Translations under genes and position numbers: made by a program
Shown: positions 15,446-24,127 of the stretch, piece after piece
How positions within the stretch are numbered: position 1 is the first letter of the stretch
How the letters are laid out: every line of letters starts with the position of its first letter
Assembly: GCA_034431765.1 (NCBI GenBank)
Contig: DAOUDD010000029.1
Span: 1 to 48,901, forward strand
Source: DASYAN01 sp034431765
Lineage (GTDB): Bacteria > Chloroflexota > Ktedonobacteria > Ktedonobacterales > Ktedonobacteraceae
Reading direction: 5' to 3'
DNA: 48,901 nucleotides
The notes under the pieces: generated by a model
Databases searched by the model: none
What the model saw: the letters and a program-made list of their open reading frames with translations, nothing else
Told to the model about the DNA's origin: nothing

Positions 15446-18400
15446 TTAATTCGCTGTAGCAAAGCAGAGCCGGGATCCAGCATCCAACGCATCGTAGTTC
15501 TGGTAGGGGGCATTGACATCATCAATGGCGTGGAAGCCTTCGTAGTACAGGTAATAACGGCCCCGGAATTTAAACATCTCCCCGGACCAGATCGCCGCAT
15601 TGTCGTAGTCAAACTCGCCGCCACGTTGAAAATAGGGCTGTTTGGCGTTATAGTTATCTGCACTGTTGACCCATTGATCGCTATAAGGATGCAGGGTAGC
15701 AGCCAGCGCAAAGCGATCGGGCCAGTCACCTTTGATCTGATCAGTGTCAGTGTTATAGTGTACGTAATAGATGCCATTATCGAAGAGCACGCGCTCCCCG
15801 TAGATAACGTCGCCGTTGGGCTTTGTATAGCTGCCACGCGTCGGGTAATCGGGGTGGAGATTAAGCTGCTGACCCTGCGGATCAAATTGAAGCCCGGTAA
15901 TACCAGTTGTTGGTATTTGGTCTGATTGCCTATATTCATGGAACAGAAAGAGGGTATAACTATCACTGATTGGATCGCGAAGTGCAGTGACATCCGGGGT
16001 CCCATTAATTCCGTTGAAAAGCGCGTCCTGCGCGTTGGGGTCCATGCTAGACCAGGAGACGTAGTGGCCTTCGCGCTGATCCCACTTCCCACTCTGTACG
16101 TTGTAGATACCATAGACGAGCCGGTGATACCAGGGGTAGGGTCGAACCGTGTTGCGAAACTCGCGCGCCATGACGAGCACTTTGCCAGCACCTATATATG
16201 TTCCCCCAAGATCATTTACCTGGAGACGCTGGTCGCGTGGATAGTGATCACGCATCTCGGTTGGTGCAGTATCCAGGTGCCCACGTAGTAGCTCAGCCTG
16301 GTCCAGCTTTGCCACATCCACAGTAAGATTAGGATCGGTAAAGTGAATGCCGTCGAAGGCTACTGCATCCGTGTACTGAACCCCCAGAGCCGCGACTCCA
16401 CTGATAGTCCCAATGCGTGGATTGCCACGCATCAGCAGCAAGACCTTCCCATCTACGTGTAGCATGTCAGTGTTGGCGCTATCCTCTGAGCGCCAGGGAG
16501 CAGACTTGTTGGGAACCGGCACATCATCGGCAGCCGAAAAGATACAGCCAGGAACCTGCGGATCTTTGCTCGTGCGCTGCCACGAAGGAATCCCATAGCG
16601 TTTTTTCCAACGAAAGGCGTTCAAGCTCAAGTTCTCATAGTGAATCTCTCCCTTTGTGAAGACGCGCTGCTGAATCTGCCGCGACTGCTGGGTAGCGGGC
16701 GTGAGGGCTGAGAAGTGAATGGTATCAAAGTGCGCAGTTGCGTTCTCTGTGAATAGCCCCGCGTAGCCTGTGCTAAACGTTGGCGCGTCCTTTATCTGAA
16801 GTGACAGCATACTATTGCCATTAATGTATCCACGTAAAACCCCATCATTAATTGAACTGAGCGTGAGCGTATAGGTTCTGTGGAGCACGAGCGGGAAGTC
16901 GTACGCCAGCACTTTTGTTGCAACAATCGTACCTTCGTGATGAATCGCGAGGCGCATCTGGTTGTCCTGGGGATTGATAGCAAAGCTGTAACCGCTAAAG
17001 GGCGTGCCTGGTTGTGTTGGAGCCTGGATAAAGATACCAGCCCAGCCATCGTTGACGCTGTTGAAAGCGATGCCGGCCTCTAATGATGACATATGGCCAT
17101 AGGCGTCGGGATGGAAGAGAGGCTGAAAGCCCTGTTGGGTTGCTTGATACAGAGACGGTTCTCCCACTTTGTTATCACCCTGCTCGTTTTCCTTAAGAGC
17201 ATAACGCCAGTCTGCTCCTGTTCCACCAGAACGCCAGAGAACGAGTGCTTCGCCTGGCGTATGGAAGCAGTCATCCCGAAGATCAAGCGGCGCAGACTCG
17301 CTAAGCACATGCCCACGTGGATAGAGCATCCCCCAGCTTTCAATAGTGTTGGAGATGCAAACCTCGTCTATAAGACCATGAGCGGAAGTTGCCGCTGTAC
17401 CGCCGAGCGCAATCTGTTTGGTGAACAGTGTCGTATTTTTCGGTAGGTCATCTGTGCGTGCAACTGCAACACCGTTCAGATACAGGACGAGCGTGCGTCT
17501 CTTGCTCTCTTTTTCCTCTCCCCATGAAAGTCCTACGTGGAGCAACTGGTCATACACAAACGCTTGCTCGTCACTTTGAATTGTCGCAAGGACAGTTGTC
17601 TTTTGTCCGAGTGCCGCTTTCCAGCGCCGTTCCTGAGTGAAGAGCTCTAGCCAGCTCTCGTTGCCCTCGGCGCGGAAGAGCACTTTTTTCTGCTCTCGTC
17701 CAGCATCGCTTTTATCCAGTGTTGGTAGGAACCAGGAGGAGAAGGTGCCCTGATCGGTGGTGAGAGGTGAGGGATAGAGCAATTGGGGCTGGCGAATTGC
17801 TGCGAAAGCTCCACCAAAGTATCCAGGAACGAGTAATTTTTGCGTGTCGAGTGACTTTATGGGATTCTGACCCTGATCGGTGGCAAGGGAGCCGTTGAAA
17901 CGCACAGAAAAAACTGTAGCAGACTCTAAAGGATGTGGAATCGGTGTATTCCCCTTAAAAGTGTTCCAGACGTGGCGCTCCTTATCAATCGTCTCGCGTG
18001 TTTGAATGTAGAGCTGTGGCAGGCCGACTATGTAGAGGCTGGAGATTTCGGAGGGAGTGAGAAGGCGCTCAAAGATTGCGACTTCATCGAGCCAACCCTG
18101 AAAGGCGTCTTTGAGTTCTGAGGCGTGACCAAGCAGAAGATCACTTGAACTTGTGCCAGGCGTAAAAGAGCCGCCTTGCTTATGGGCTGCCTGCACTCCA
18201 TTCAGGTAGATACTGAGCAGCCCGGTTGAGGTATCGCAGATAACTGCTATGTGTAGCCATTGATTTTGTGGCACTGTATTGGCGGCTGTACTGACCTCAT
18301 GATCGTTGCCTTGCTGATCACGAACGGAGAAATGTACTGTATTTTGCTCTCCTAACAACAAGGTGTACCCCTGATTCTTGTCGCGCTTCTGGATCAGCGC

Positions 18401-18895
18401 TTGCCCAACCATAGTGGAGAGAGGTTTATCGGCTTTGATCCATAGTGCGAGTGTCCATTGCGTTTGTAGCTCTAGCGCCGGCTTCTGTTGAACCTGCAGC
18501 CATTGTGAGCCATTGAGATAGACCGCATTGCTACGTCGCCCCCGCTGATGAAGTGCTGTGGTTAGCCCGCTATCCGTCGTCATCCAGTTTGTCCCCGCGA
18601 TGGAAGCATCGTAACCATGTCCTGAAAGATCACGAAAGGTGTAGCCATAGCCCTCATCAAACGACCAGGCGGCAACCAGTCCGGGCAGAGAGAGCCTCGG
18701 CTCGCTATGCTGAAAACGGATCGTTACATCAGTTGTGTGTGGGGGAAAGACAACGGGCCGTGAGACTGTACCCGCTGTCGAGAATGGCGCTGTTGGCTTG
18801 TCAGCGTCACTGCATGCAACTGTTAATGGCAAGGCAAGTGCTCCACCTGTGATCGCTATAAATGTACGACGTGAAATAGACTTTTTGTCAAACAT
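15446..18895 (-). CDS. secreted multi-domain LamG / beta-propeller carbohydrate-active protein
   Basis: 1149 residues. The N-terminus has a twin-arginine-type signal (SISRRTFIAITGGALALPLTVAC) ending at a possible lipoprotein Cys. Two LamG/concanavalin-like sandwich domains follow at about 72-288 (WSFDEG...LNGSQWLQV...ALWIKA...IYLNGVQ...WLDEVAIF) and 330-517 (VLYLNGVAVA...GLIDEVCIS). A third jelly-roll lies at about 540-730. The last 400 residues have repeated aromatic-rich blade-like segments (YPWYHRLVYGIYNV, YIGAGKVLVMAREF, GRYYLYYEGFHA) suggesting a five-bladed propeller of the GH43/GH32 kind; that part is tentative. ATG 18895 has AGAGAG upstream. It lies 112 bp after the next gene on the same strand, probably in one operon. 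It likely binds or cuts an extracellular polysaccharide. Confidence 0.75.
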   Translation of the reverse strand: MFDKKSISRRTFIAITGGALALPLTVACSDADKPTAPFSTAGTVSRPVVFPPHTTDVTIRFQHSEPRLSLPGLVAAWSFDEGYGYTFRDLSGHGYDASIAGTNWMTTDSGLTTALHQRGRRSNAVYLNGSQWLQVQQKPALELQTQWTLALWIKADKPLSTMVGQALIQKRDKNQGYTLLLGEQNTVHFSVRDQQGNDHEVSTAANTVPQNQWLHIAVICDTSTGLLSIYLNGVQAAHKQGGSFTPGTSSSDLLLGHASELKDAFQGWLDEVAIFERLLTPSEISSLYIVGLPQLYIQTRETIDKERHVWNTFKGNTPIPHPLESATVFSVRFNGSLATDQGQNPIKSLDTQKLLVPGYFGGAFAAIRQPQLLYPSPLTTDQGTFSSWFLPTLDKSDAGREQKKVLFRAEGNESWLELFTQERRWKAALGQKTTVLATIQSDEQAFVYDQLLHVGLSWGEEKESKRRTLVLYLNGVAVARTDDLPKNTTLFTKQIALGGTAATSAHGLIDEVCISNTIESWGMLYPRGHVLSESAPLDLRDDCFHTPGEALVLWRSGGTGADWRYALKENEQGDNKVGEPSLYQATQQGFQPLFHPDAYGHMSSLEAGIAFNSVNDGWAGIFIQAPTQPGTPFSGYSFAINPQDNQMRLAIHHEGTIVATKVLAYDFPLVLHRTYTLTLSSINDGVLRGYINGNSMLSLQIKDAPTFSTGYAGLFTENATAHFDTIHFSALTPATQQSRQIQQRVFTKGEIHYENLSLNAFRWKKRYGIPSWQRTSKDPQVPGCIFSAADDVPVPNKSAPWRSEDSANTDMLHVDGKVLLLMRGNPRIGTISGVAALGVQYTDAVAFDGIHFTDPNLTVDVAKLDQAELLRGHLDTAPTEMRDHYPRDQRLQVNDLGGTYIGAGKVLVMAREFRNTVRPYPWYHRLVYGIYNVQSGKWDQREGHYVSWSSMDPNAQDALFNGINGTPDVTALRDPISDSYTLFLFHEYRQSDQIPTTGITGLQFDPQGQQLNLHPDYPTRGSYTKPNGDVIYGERVLFDNGIYYVHYNTDTDQIKGDWPDRFALAATLHPYSDQWVNSADNYNAKQPYFQRGGEFDYDNAAIWSGEMFKFRGRYYLYYEGFHAIDDVNAPYQNYDALDAGSRLCFATAN

Positions 18896-19007
18896 GTGTA
18901 TCTCTCTAGAAAAAGATATGTCGGTGATGTGACAGAGAATGTATGCCGAGCAAAGCAAGCTGTGAGGCACACGAGCGGCTTGTTCTGCTCAGCATATAAA
19001 TCTCTAT

Positions 19008-21191
19008 TTAGCCGTTCACGCTATTTCCTGAAACTTCATCTGGAAAAGCGGAGACATCGATGTAGTCAAGTTCGACGTAGTTGTCACTATCAGCATCCTT
19101 CTGCAAGGTGATCGTGTTGTCAGTATTTCCTTGCAGCACGACAGGAACCTCCAGAGTCGTCTGCGAGAAGGTACCCCAACTACCTGTGCGTGGGACGAGC
19201 AACGTTGCGTAGTTAGAGCCGTTGACGTACATGTGCAGTTTACCATTATTACTATAGCCATTGGCATAGTTGACTGTGACACGATACTCTCCGGTGGATG
19301 GCACGCGTACACCATTGAACTGCACGTAGCTACCCACCGTATTGATTCCTCCCACATATGCACCATTTGAGGCACTGCCGGAGGTGCGTACCACTGCTCC
19401 AGAGAGCGTCGCGTTCTCTGCCTCATAACGTGTGGTTGCAGGAGAGGTAACCTGCTCAACAGACAGATTATCAATACATGCCCAGTTTGTTCCGTTGGCT
19501 GGTAGGTGTAGGCCAACGTCCGCTGTGCTGCCACTCGGAGTAAAGTAGATGCTCCGACTGACCCAGAATCCATGATAGCCTGCTGGAGTGGCCTGTCCAT
19601 AGCTTGCAGCATAGGTGTAGGAACCGCCGTAGTTATCTGCGTAGAGCCGTGCCTCAGCGCTTCCTTGCAGGAACGCAGTTGCTCGATAGGTTGCACCTGG
19701 CTGTAAGTTATGTAGGGTCACCCACAGTTTTTCCTCTGGTATAGAGCTATCGGTGTAGAGCGTACCTTTCCAATTTCCTGTCTGTGCAGTACCATTGTTT
19801 TGTGCATACACATGAACGCCATCAGGAGGTGTACTGCTCGACCAACCTGTCAGGTTGCCCTGCTCGAAGTCATAGTTATTGATAAGCACTGTGGATGGAG
19901 AGGCAACAGATTGTACGGGCAGATAGTAGTTGTCGTTGTCAATGCTGCCACCATTCGCAGTAATTTCGGCCTCGGCGTTCTGTTGATAGCGACCCAGAAT
20001 ATCGGTCCATTTCTGCGTAGTCGGGTAGTTTGCCCCGATATGCGGACGAATATTTGGATCGTTCTGATACACCCCGCTCTGGTCTGGCAATAGGAGCTTG
20101 GTTGTAATAGCTTGCGAGACGTCCTGAGGTAGTCCGCTCAACCCGTTGAGTATTCCCATGATTGCAAGAACCGCGCCTGTCTGATCTTCGCCGTCAGAGT
20201 TGGTAAGCGCAGCGATATTTGCGGTGGTCATATAATCGTTGTTGCCGTAGAGGATAGCAATCATGAGGTAGGCGTTGTTGATATCTGGAATCGCCATTGG
20301 ATCGTTCTGGCCGTAGACGAAACGCTGATACTGGTGAACGTCGCGTACTGCCTGGTGCCAATCGCCTGTCACATTATGTTCTTGCAGCACATATTGATAG
20401 ATCTGGTAGGGCCAGCTATTCTGAGGCAGAACTGCGGCAGCCTCCGTCATCACATTGCGAATATCACCACTGGGTTCGATATAGGCCAGCGATTCCATCG
20501 TCGCGATAAACTTGGCCCAGATAACACCATCGCCTTCGCCAGTCATAGGTGCGAAACTGTTAATCAAATGACTGGTGGTTGCCGGCATACCGGGAGCGTC
20601 CATGCCCAGCGTATCATTCTCAATGTATGGCTCGGTCACCCAATAAAGATAGTTCCATTCTGATTTTCCTGTGAATGGTGGCAGGACACCCTGTGCCGCT
20701 AACGGTTCTGCTTCCTGACCTCCCCCCCAATCGCTCACCTGGTGCGAAGCCCATTCGTCGCGAATATCTTTCGCACTGGGATTGGGACCGTGATCCTGCA
20801 AAATGAATTGGTTGAAAAAATCTGTCTGATAGTTGTCGTAGGAGAGCACAACACCATTCTGTGGCAAGCGATGATGCTCTGCGTCTGAGGGTTGGTTGTA
20901 GGGGTTGTTTCCTGTATAGGGGCCATTCAGAAAATCGTTAACAAACCACTGATCGGGAAGCGGTGAACCCTGATCACGCACAAACTCATATCCTGTCAGC
21001 ACACCTGCCACCTCGCTGAGTATGCCACCCAGCGTTTTATCCCGATATGCTGCTTTGGAGAGGGTAACTGAGTCGGCATGAGCGATAGGTGGATGCTGTA
21101 CTCCTTTCGCAAAAGAGAAGATAGCACTAAGGGATAAAAGAGCCAGCAGACACACATGAGTAGATATGCGTAAGGAACGCCTCTTTGACAT
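19008..21191 (-). CDS. secreted ADP-ribosylglycohydrolase-like protein with two carbohydrate-binding modules
   Basis: 727 residues. A Sec signal peptide ends near AHA (about residue 40). Residues 45-400 begin DKTLGGILSEVAGVLTGYEF and contain GGGQEAEPL, MTGEGDGVIWA and NSDGEDQTGAVLAIMGILNG. This layout of an early DK-x-x-G helix, a central acidic segment and a late D-G-x-x-x-x-G motif resembles the ADP-ribosylglycohydrolase (DraG/ARH) helical fold. A module of the CBM4/9 type follows (INNYDFEQGNLTGWS, about 430-590), then a CBM6/35-type module (TRYEAENATLSGA ... YVELDYIDVS, about 600-715). Secretion and the modules argue for a glycosidase on polysaccharide rather than protein de-ADP-ribosylation. 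ATG 21191 has GGAGA nine bases upstream. Confidence 0.8.
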   Translation of the reverse strand: MSKRRSLRISTHVCLLALLSLSAIFSFAKGVQHPPIAHADSVTLSKAAYRDKTLGGILSEVAGVLTGYEFVRDQGSPLPDQWFVNDFLNGPYTGNNPYNQPSDAEHHRLPQNGVVLSYDNYQTDFFNQFILQDHGPNPSAKDIRDEWASHQVSDWGGGQEAEPLAAQGVLPPFTGKSEWNYLYWVTEPYIENDTLGMDAPGMPATTSHLINSFAPMTGEGDGVIWAKFIATMESLAYIEPSGDIRNVMTEAAAVLPQNSWPYQIYQYVLQEHNVTGDWHQAVRDVHQYQRFVYGQNDPMAIPDINNAYLMIAILYGNNDYMTTANIAALTNSDGEDQTGAVLAIMGILNGLSGLPQDVSQAITTKLLLPDQSGVYQNDPNIRPHIGANYPTTQKWTDILGRYQQNAEAEITANGGSIDNDNYYLPVQSVASPSTVLINNYDFEQGNLTGWSSSTPPDGVHVYAQNNGTAQTGNWKGTLYTDSSIPEEKLWVTLHNLQPGATYRATAFLQGSAEARLYADNYGGSYTYAASYGQATPAGYHGFWVSRSIYFTPSGSTADVGLHLPANGTNWACIDNLSVEQVTSPATTRYEAENATLSGAVVRTSGSASNGAYVGGINTVGSYVQFNGVRVPSTGEYRVTVNYANGYSNNGKLHMYVNGSNYATLLVPRTGSWGTFSQTTLEVPVVLQGNTDNTITLQKDADSDNYVELDYIDVSAFPDEVSGNSVNG

Positions 21192-21277
21192 CGTGAGAGT
21201 CTCCATTCTTGCAATCAACATTGATTAAAGCGCAACAACCTTGTGGGGCAAAGCTTGAAATTGTTTGCCACTATGCA

Positions 21278-21293
21278 AGGAAATCGTTTTCCT
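21278..21293. promoter_or_regulatory. LacI-family operator candidate
   Basis: AGGAAATCGTTTTCCT is a near-palindrome centred on CG. LacI-family operators commonly have a central CG flanked by A-rich and T-rich halves. It lies 87 bp upstream of the secreted-enzyme gene start at 21191 and 180 bp ahead of the importer promoter. The LacI regulators at 25297 and 28220 are candidate ligands. Confidence 0.45.
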
Positions 21294-21456
21294 CAAGAAC
21301 AAGGGAGAAAAACCATCCTTGATTCTCTCATCTCACTTTACACACGACAAAAAGGAAAAGCTTCCTTCCTTCTTGCGTCGTTAAACACAGCTTTTATAAA
21401 CTACTCACCTCTCTTTCTCTCTGGTTAACCGAGAGAAAATACTCTTTTTTTCTCTC

Positions 21457-21485
21457 TTGACTTTCCCTCAAGATGAGTGTAGCAT
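21457..21485 (+). promoter_or_regulatory. promoter for the sugar ABC importer operon
   Basis: TTGACT (21457-21462) and TAGCAT (21480-21485) with a 17-bp spacer, about 195 bp upstream of the binding-protein start. The long leader contains two inverted repeats that could take part in control. Confidence 0.5.
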
Positions 21486-21631
21486 AAAAAATATCTAAAG
21501 AAAAGCCTTTCCTGAAAGGCAGTGATTTTAGCAGGATGAAAGGAGGGCAAAGAGGAGTTTCCTACGTTCGATAGAGTGCTGAGTTTGAAGATATTTTCGA
21601 GAGAAGGAAAGCCTTTTTCTGTTTGTTCTTT

Positions 21632-21650
21632 TGTGCATACAAGATGCACA
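21632..21650 (+). promoter_or_regulatory. perfect inverted repeat ahead of the binding-protein gene
   Basis: TGTGCAT-ACAAG-ATGCACA: two perfect seven-base arms with a five-base centre, 30 bp before ATG 21680. It could be a repressor operator or a small leader hairpin next to the AAAGGAG ribosome-binding site. Confidence 0.45.
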
Positions 21651-21679
21651 GAGTTTCATTGTACAAAGGAGTATATCTT

Positions 21680-23113
21680 ATGGACACACAGAGACCTGCA
21701 ACGCCCCCGGTAAGTGCTGATGCGGTGTCCGAGGTACAAAGCGATGTATTGACCTCTCATTCTACACGGCGCAGCTTTCTAGGAACCGCGACAAAGGCGG
21801 CCTTTACTGTTGGTGGAATGAGCATGCTTGAAGCGGCTCTAAATGGATGTGGTAGCCCGGCGGTGAACGCGAACAAGGGCAAGGCAAATTTGACCTGGTA
21901 CACAGAGGCGACGCCAGGTGAAGTCTCAATGATGAAGGGACTTGTCAATCAGTTTCATGCTAAAAACCCCAACATTGACGTAAAGATCGTGGTTGGCAAT
22001 GGTTCGCATCTACAAAAGTTGAATACTTCACTGGCTGGAGGCGCACCTCCTGATATTGTGAAGATGTGGGAGATCGATTACGGTGGGTATGCAAAGAAGG
22101 GTGTCTTCTACGATCTCAACCAGTTCATCGCCAATGACTCCGAGTTCAAGGAAAAAGTTCAACCTGATTTCTACCCCTCGCTTGTCAGCATGTTTACCTG
22201 GGAAGGGAAGTTTTATGTGATGCCTGACCAGGTGACGAATGTCGTTCTCTTCTACAACAAAGACCATGTCAAAGAGGCAGGTCTGCAGATGCCTACCAGT
22301 TGGAATGATTCGAGCTGGACATGGAACAAATTTCTCGATTATGCTCAGCAGCTCACTAAAAGCGAGGGCGGGCATGTATCGCGCTATGGGTATGCAGAGT
22401 CCTGGTGGTGGCCCTTCTCGGCGACCGGTGCTCTTGCCGTTGCGAATGGTGGTCGCTGGTTTGCCAAAAAACCGGTCAATCCAGGTCCAGGAGCAAGCAA
22501 TCTGTCTGACGCCAAAATTGCGAAAGCTGTGCAGTGGTATGCTGACCTTTCCAATGTGCACAATGTCGCTGCCAGCTCAAAGTCGCTGCAATCGCAGACT
22601 GGTTTCCAGTTGTTCCAGACAGGCAAGGCGGCTATGACGATTGTTGGTCATTGGTACTATGATGCCTTTACAGCAACCAAAGATCTGCATTTCGATATTG
22701 CACCGCTGCCCATTGGCCCCGATGGTGGTTCACACTCAGCAACGGACATGGGGGGCAACGGCGTTTCGATTACTGCGAAGAGTAAATATCTTGAAGAGGC
22801 ATGGAAGTTCGTCAGCTTCTATGGTGGGCCAGAAGCGACAAAGCAGCGCACTATCTGGGTTCCCACGCTTAAGAGTGTGGGTGACTCACAGGAGATCAGG
22901 AGAGCTAATGCGGCCATGGACCACGCCAATCTCTTCACAGACGTGCTCAAGGCCGGGTATGTGCATAATCTGCCCGTCACTCGTGCCTGGCCGAACTTTG
23001 TCAACGAGTATTCCACCGTCCTGCCTGACATCTGGAATGGCAACAAGAAGGCTGATGCAGCGCTCAAAGATCTAGACGCTTACATCAATAAGAGCATACA
23101 ACAGTACTCTTGA
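21680..23113 (+). CDS. sugar ABC transporter substrate-binding protein (family 1, lipoprotein)
   Basis: 477 residues. The N-terminus has a twin-arginine-like STRRSFLGTATKAAFTVGG signal ending LNGCGSP, with a lipobox Cys. The mature protein shows the MalE/UgpB-like family 1 pattern: NLTWYTEATPGEVSMMKGLVNQFHAKNPNIDVKI, then GGAPPDIVKMWEIDYGGYAKKG, VLFYNKDHVKEAGLQMPTSW, and GKAAMTIVGHWYY. It binds an oligosaccharide outside the membrane and delivers it to the two permeases encoded next. ATG 21680 is chosen because AAAGGAG lies just upstream; an ATG at 21623 overlaps the control region. No ABC ATPase gene is in the locus; a shared MsmK-like ATPase elsewhere is likely. Confidence 0.92.
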   Translation: MDTQRPATPPVSADAVSEVQSDVLTSHSTRRSFLGTATKAAFTVGGMSMLEAALNGCGSPAVNANKGKANLTWYTEATPGEVSMMKGLVNQFHAKNPNIDVKIVVGNGSHLQKLNTSLAGGAPPDIVKMWEIDYGGYAKKGVFYDLNQFIANDSEFKEKVQPDFYPSLVSMFTWEGKFYVMPDQVTNVVLFYNKDHVKEAGLQMPTSWNDSSWTWNKFLDYAQQLTKSEGGHVSRYGYAESWWWPFSATGALAVANGGRWFAKKPVNPGPGASNLSDAKIAKAVQWYADLSNVHNVAASSKSLQSQTGFQLFQTGKAAMTIVGHWYYDAFTATKDLHFDIAPLPIGPDGGSHSATDMGGNGVSITAKSKYLEEAWKFVSFYGGPEATKQRTIWVPTLKSVGDSQEIRRANAAMDHANLFTDVLKAGYVHNLPVTRAWPNFVNEYSTVLPDIWNGNKKADAALKDLDAYINKSIQQYS

Positions 23114-23187
23114 TAGAATCAGTAGCTATGCTTCTGTGAGCACTCAAGAACACGGGAGTATAGACAATAGAGAAGAAAGGGCAGAGT

Positions 23188-24111
23188 ATGGCAATGGTGA
23201 CTTCTCTGGCGGCGAATAAGCCCAGGCGATCTCTCTGGAAAGCTATTGAAGGGTATGTATTCATTTTTCCCAGTTTTGTGGGTGTACTGGTGTTTGTTGC
23301 CTTTCCGGTGCTCTTCGCGCTCTTTATGAGCACACAAAACTGGGATGGTGTGTCGCAGCCGTTCTTTATCGGTCTGAAAAACTACCAGGATCTGTTGAGT
23401 GACTCCATTTTCTGGATATCGCTGCGTAACACTCTGATCTACACCTTGATTACCATGCCTATTGGTGTTGTGCTGAGCCTGGGTATCGCGATCCTATTGA
23501 ATCGGAAGGTACGAGGCCTGACCTTTTTTCGTACCGCTATGTTTATTCCCGTCGTCACTTCCGCTCTAGCGATCTCCGTGATCTGGAAGTGGATCTATGA
23601 TTTTGACAATGGATTGCTCAATGATCTTTTGCAAGCGATTCATCTGTCAGCCGTTCCCTGGCTCAGCGAGCCTGCCTGGGCGTTGATTGCCTTGAGTATC
23701 ATTGGTATCTGGCAGGGCTTTGGATTTACTACCATTATTATTCTGGCAGCCTTGCAGAATATTCCTGAGTCATTGCTGGATGCCGCATCAATCGATGGCG
23801 CGCGTGGGTGGAACCGCTTCCGCCATATTACCCTCCCGCTGATCTCGCCAACGTTGCTTTTTGTGACAGTTATTAGCTTCCTTGGCTCGTTCCAGGTTTT
23901 CACGCAAGTGTACTACATTACCGATGGTGGACCAGACTATGGTACTTCCGTCTTGAACTTTCTGGTCTTCCGCAGAGCGTTTCGCGAGAATCTCTTCGGG
24001 TCGGCTGCCGCTCTCTCGTATGTCATGTTCGCGATCATTTTTGCCGTGACGATGATCCAATTGCGTATCAGTCGTAACGCGATAAGCGCTGCCGCTGAGG
24101 TTGATGTCTAG
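23188..24111 (+). CDS. sugar ABC transporter permease (MalF/UgpA type)
   Basis: 307 residues, six membrane helices starting at YVFIFPSFVGVLVFVAFPVL. The EAA loop that contacts the ATPase is DAASIDGARGWNRFRHITLPLISP (about residues 196-219). Also typical are FIGLKNYQDLL near residue 60 and YYITDGGPDYGTSVLNFLVF near 250. It forms the channel together with the next gene product. The gene lies 74 bp after the binding-protein gene and 16 bp before the second permease, so the three are probably one operon. Confidence 0.95.
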   Translation: MAMVTSLAANKPRRSLWKAIEGYVFIFPSFVGVLVFVAFPVLFALFMSTQNWDGVSQPFFIGLKNYQDLLSDSIFWISLRNTLIYTLITMPIGVVLSLGIAILLNRKVRGLTFFRTAMFIPVVTSALAISVIWKWIYDFDNGLLNDLLQAIHLSAVPWLSEPAWALIALSIIGIWQGFGFTTIIILAALQNIPESLLDAASIDGARGWNRFRHITLPLISPTLLFVTVISFLGSFQVFTQVYYITDGGPDYGTSVLNFLVFRRAFRENLFGSAAALSYVMFAIIFAVTMIQLRISRNAISAAAEVDV

Positions 24112-24127
24112 ATTGGGAGGAAATCGT

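Larger units (their letters stand above)
21192..21679. other. 488-bp divergent control region of the sugar-utilisation locus
   Basis: AT-rich region between the leftward secreted enzymes and the rightward ABC importer. It contains a LacI-operator-like site (21278-21293), a promoter (21457-21485), a short perfect palindrome GCCTTTCCTGAAAGGC (21505-21520) and an inverted repeat near the binding-protein start (21632-21650). Each is listed or discussed separately where it can be supported. Confidence 0.5.
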
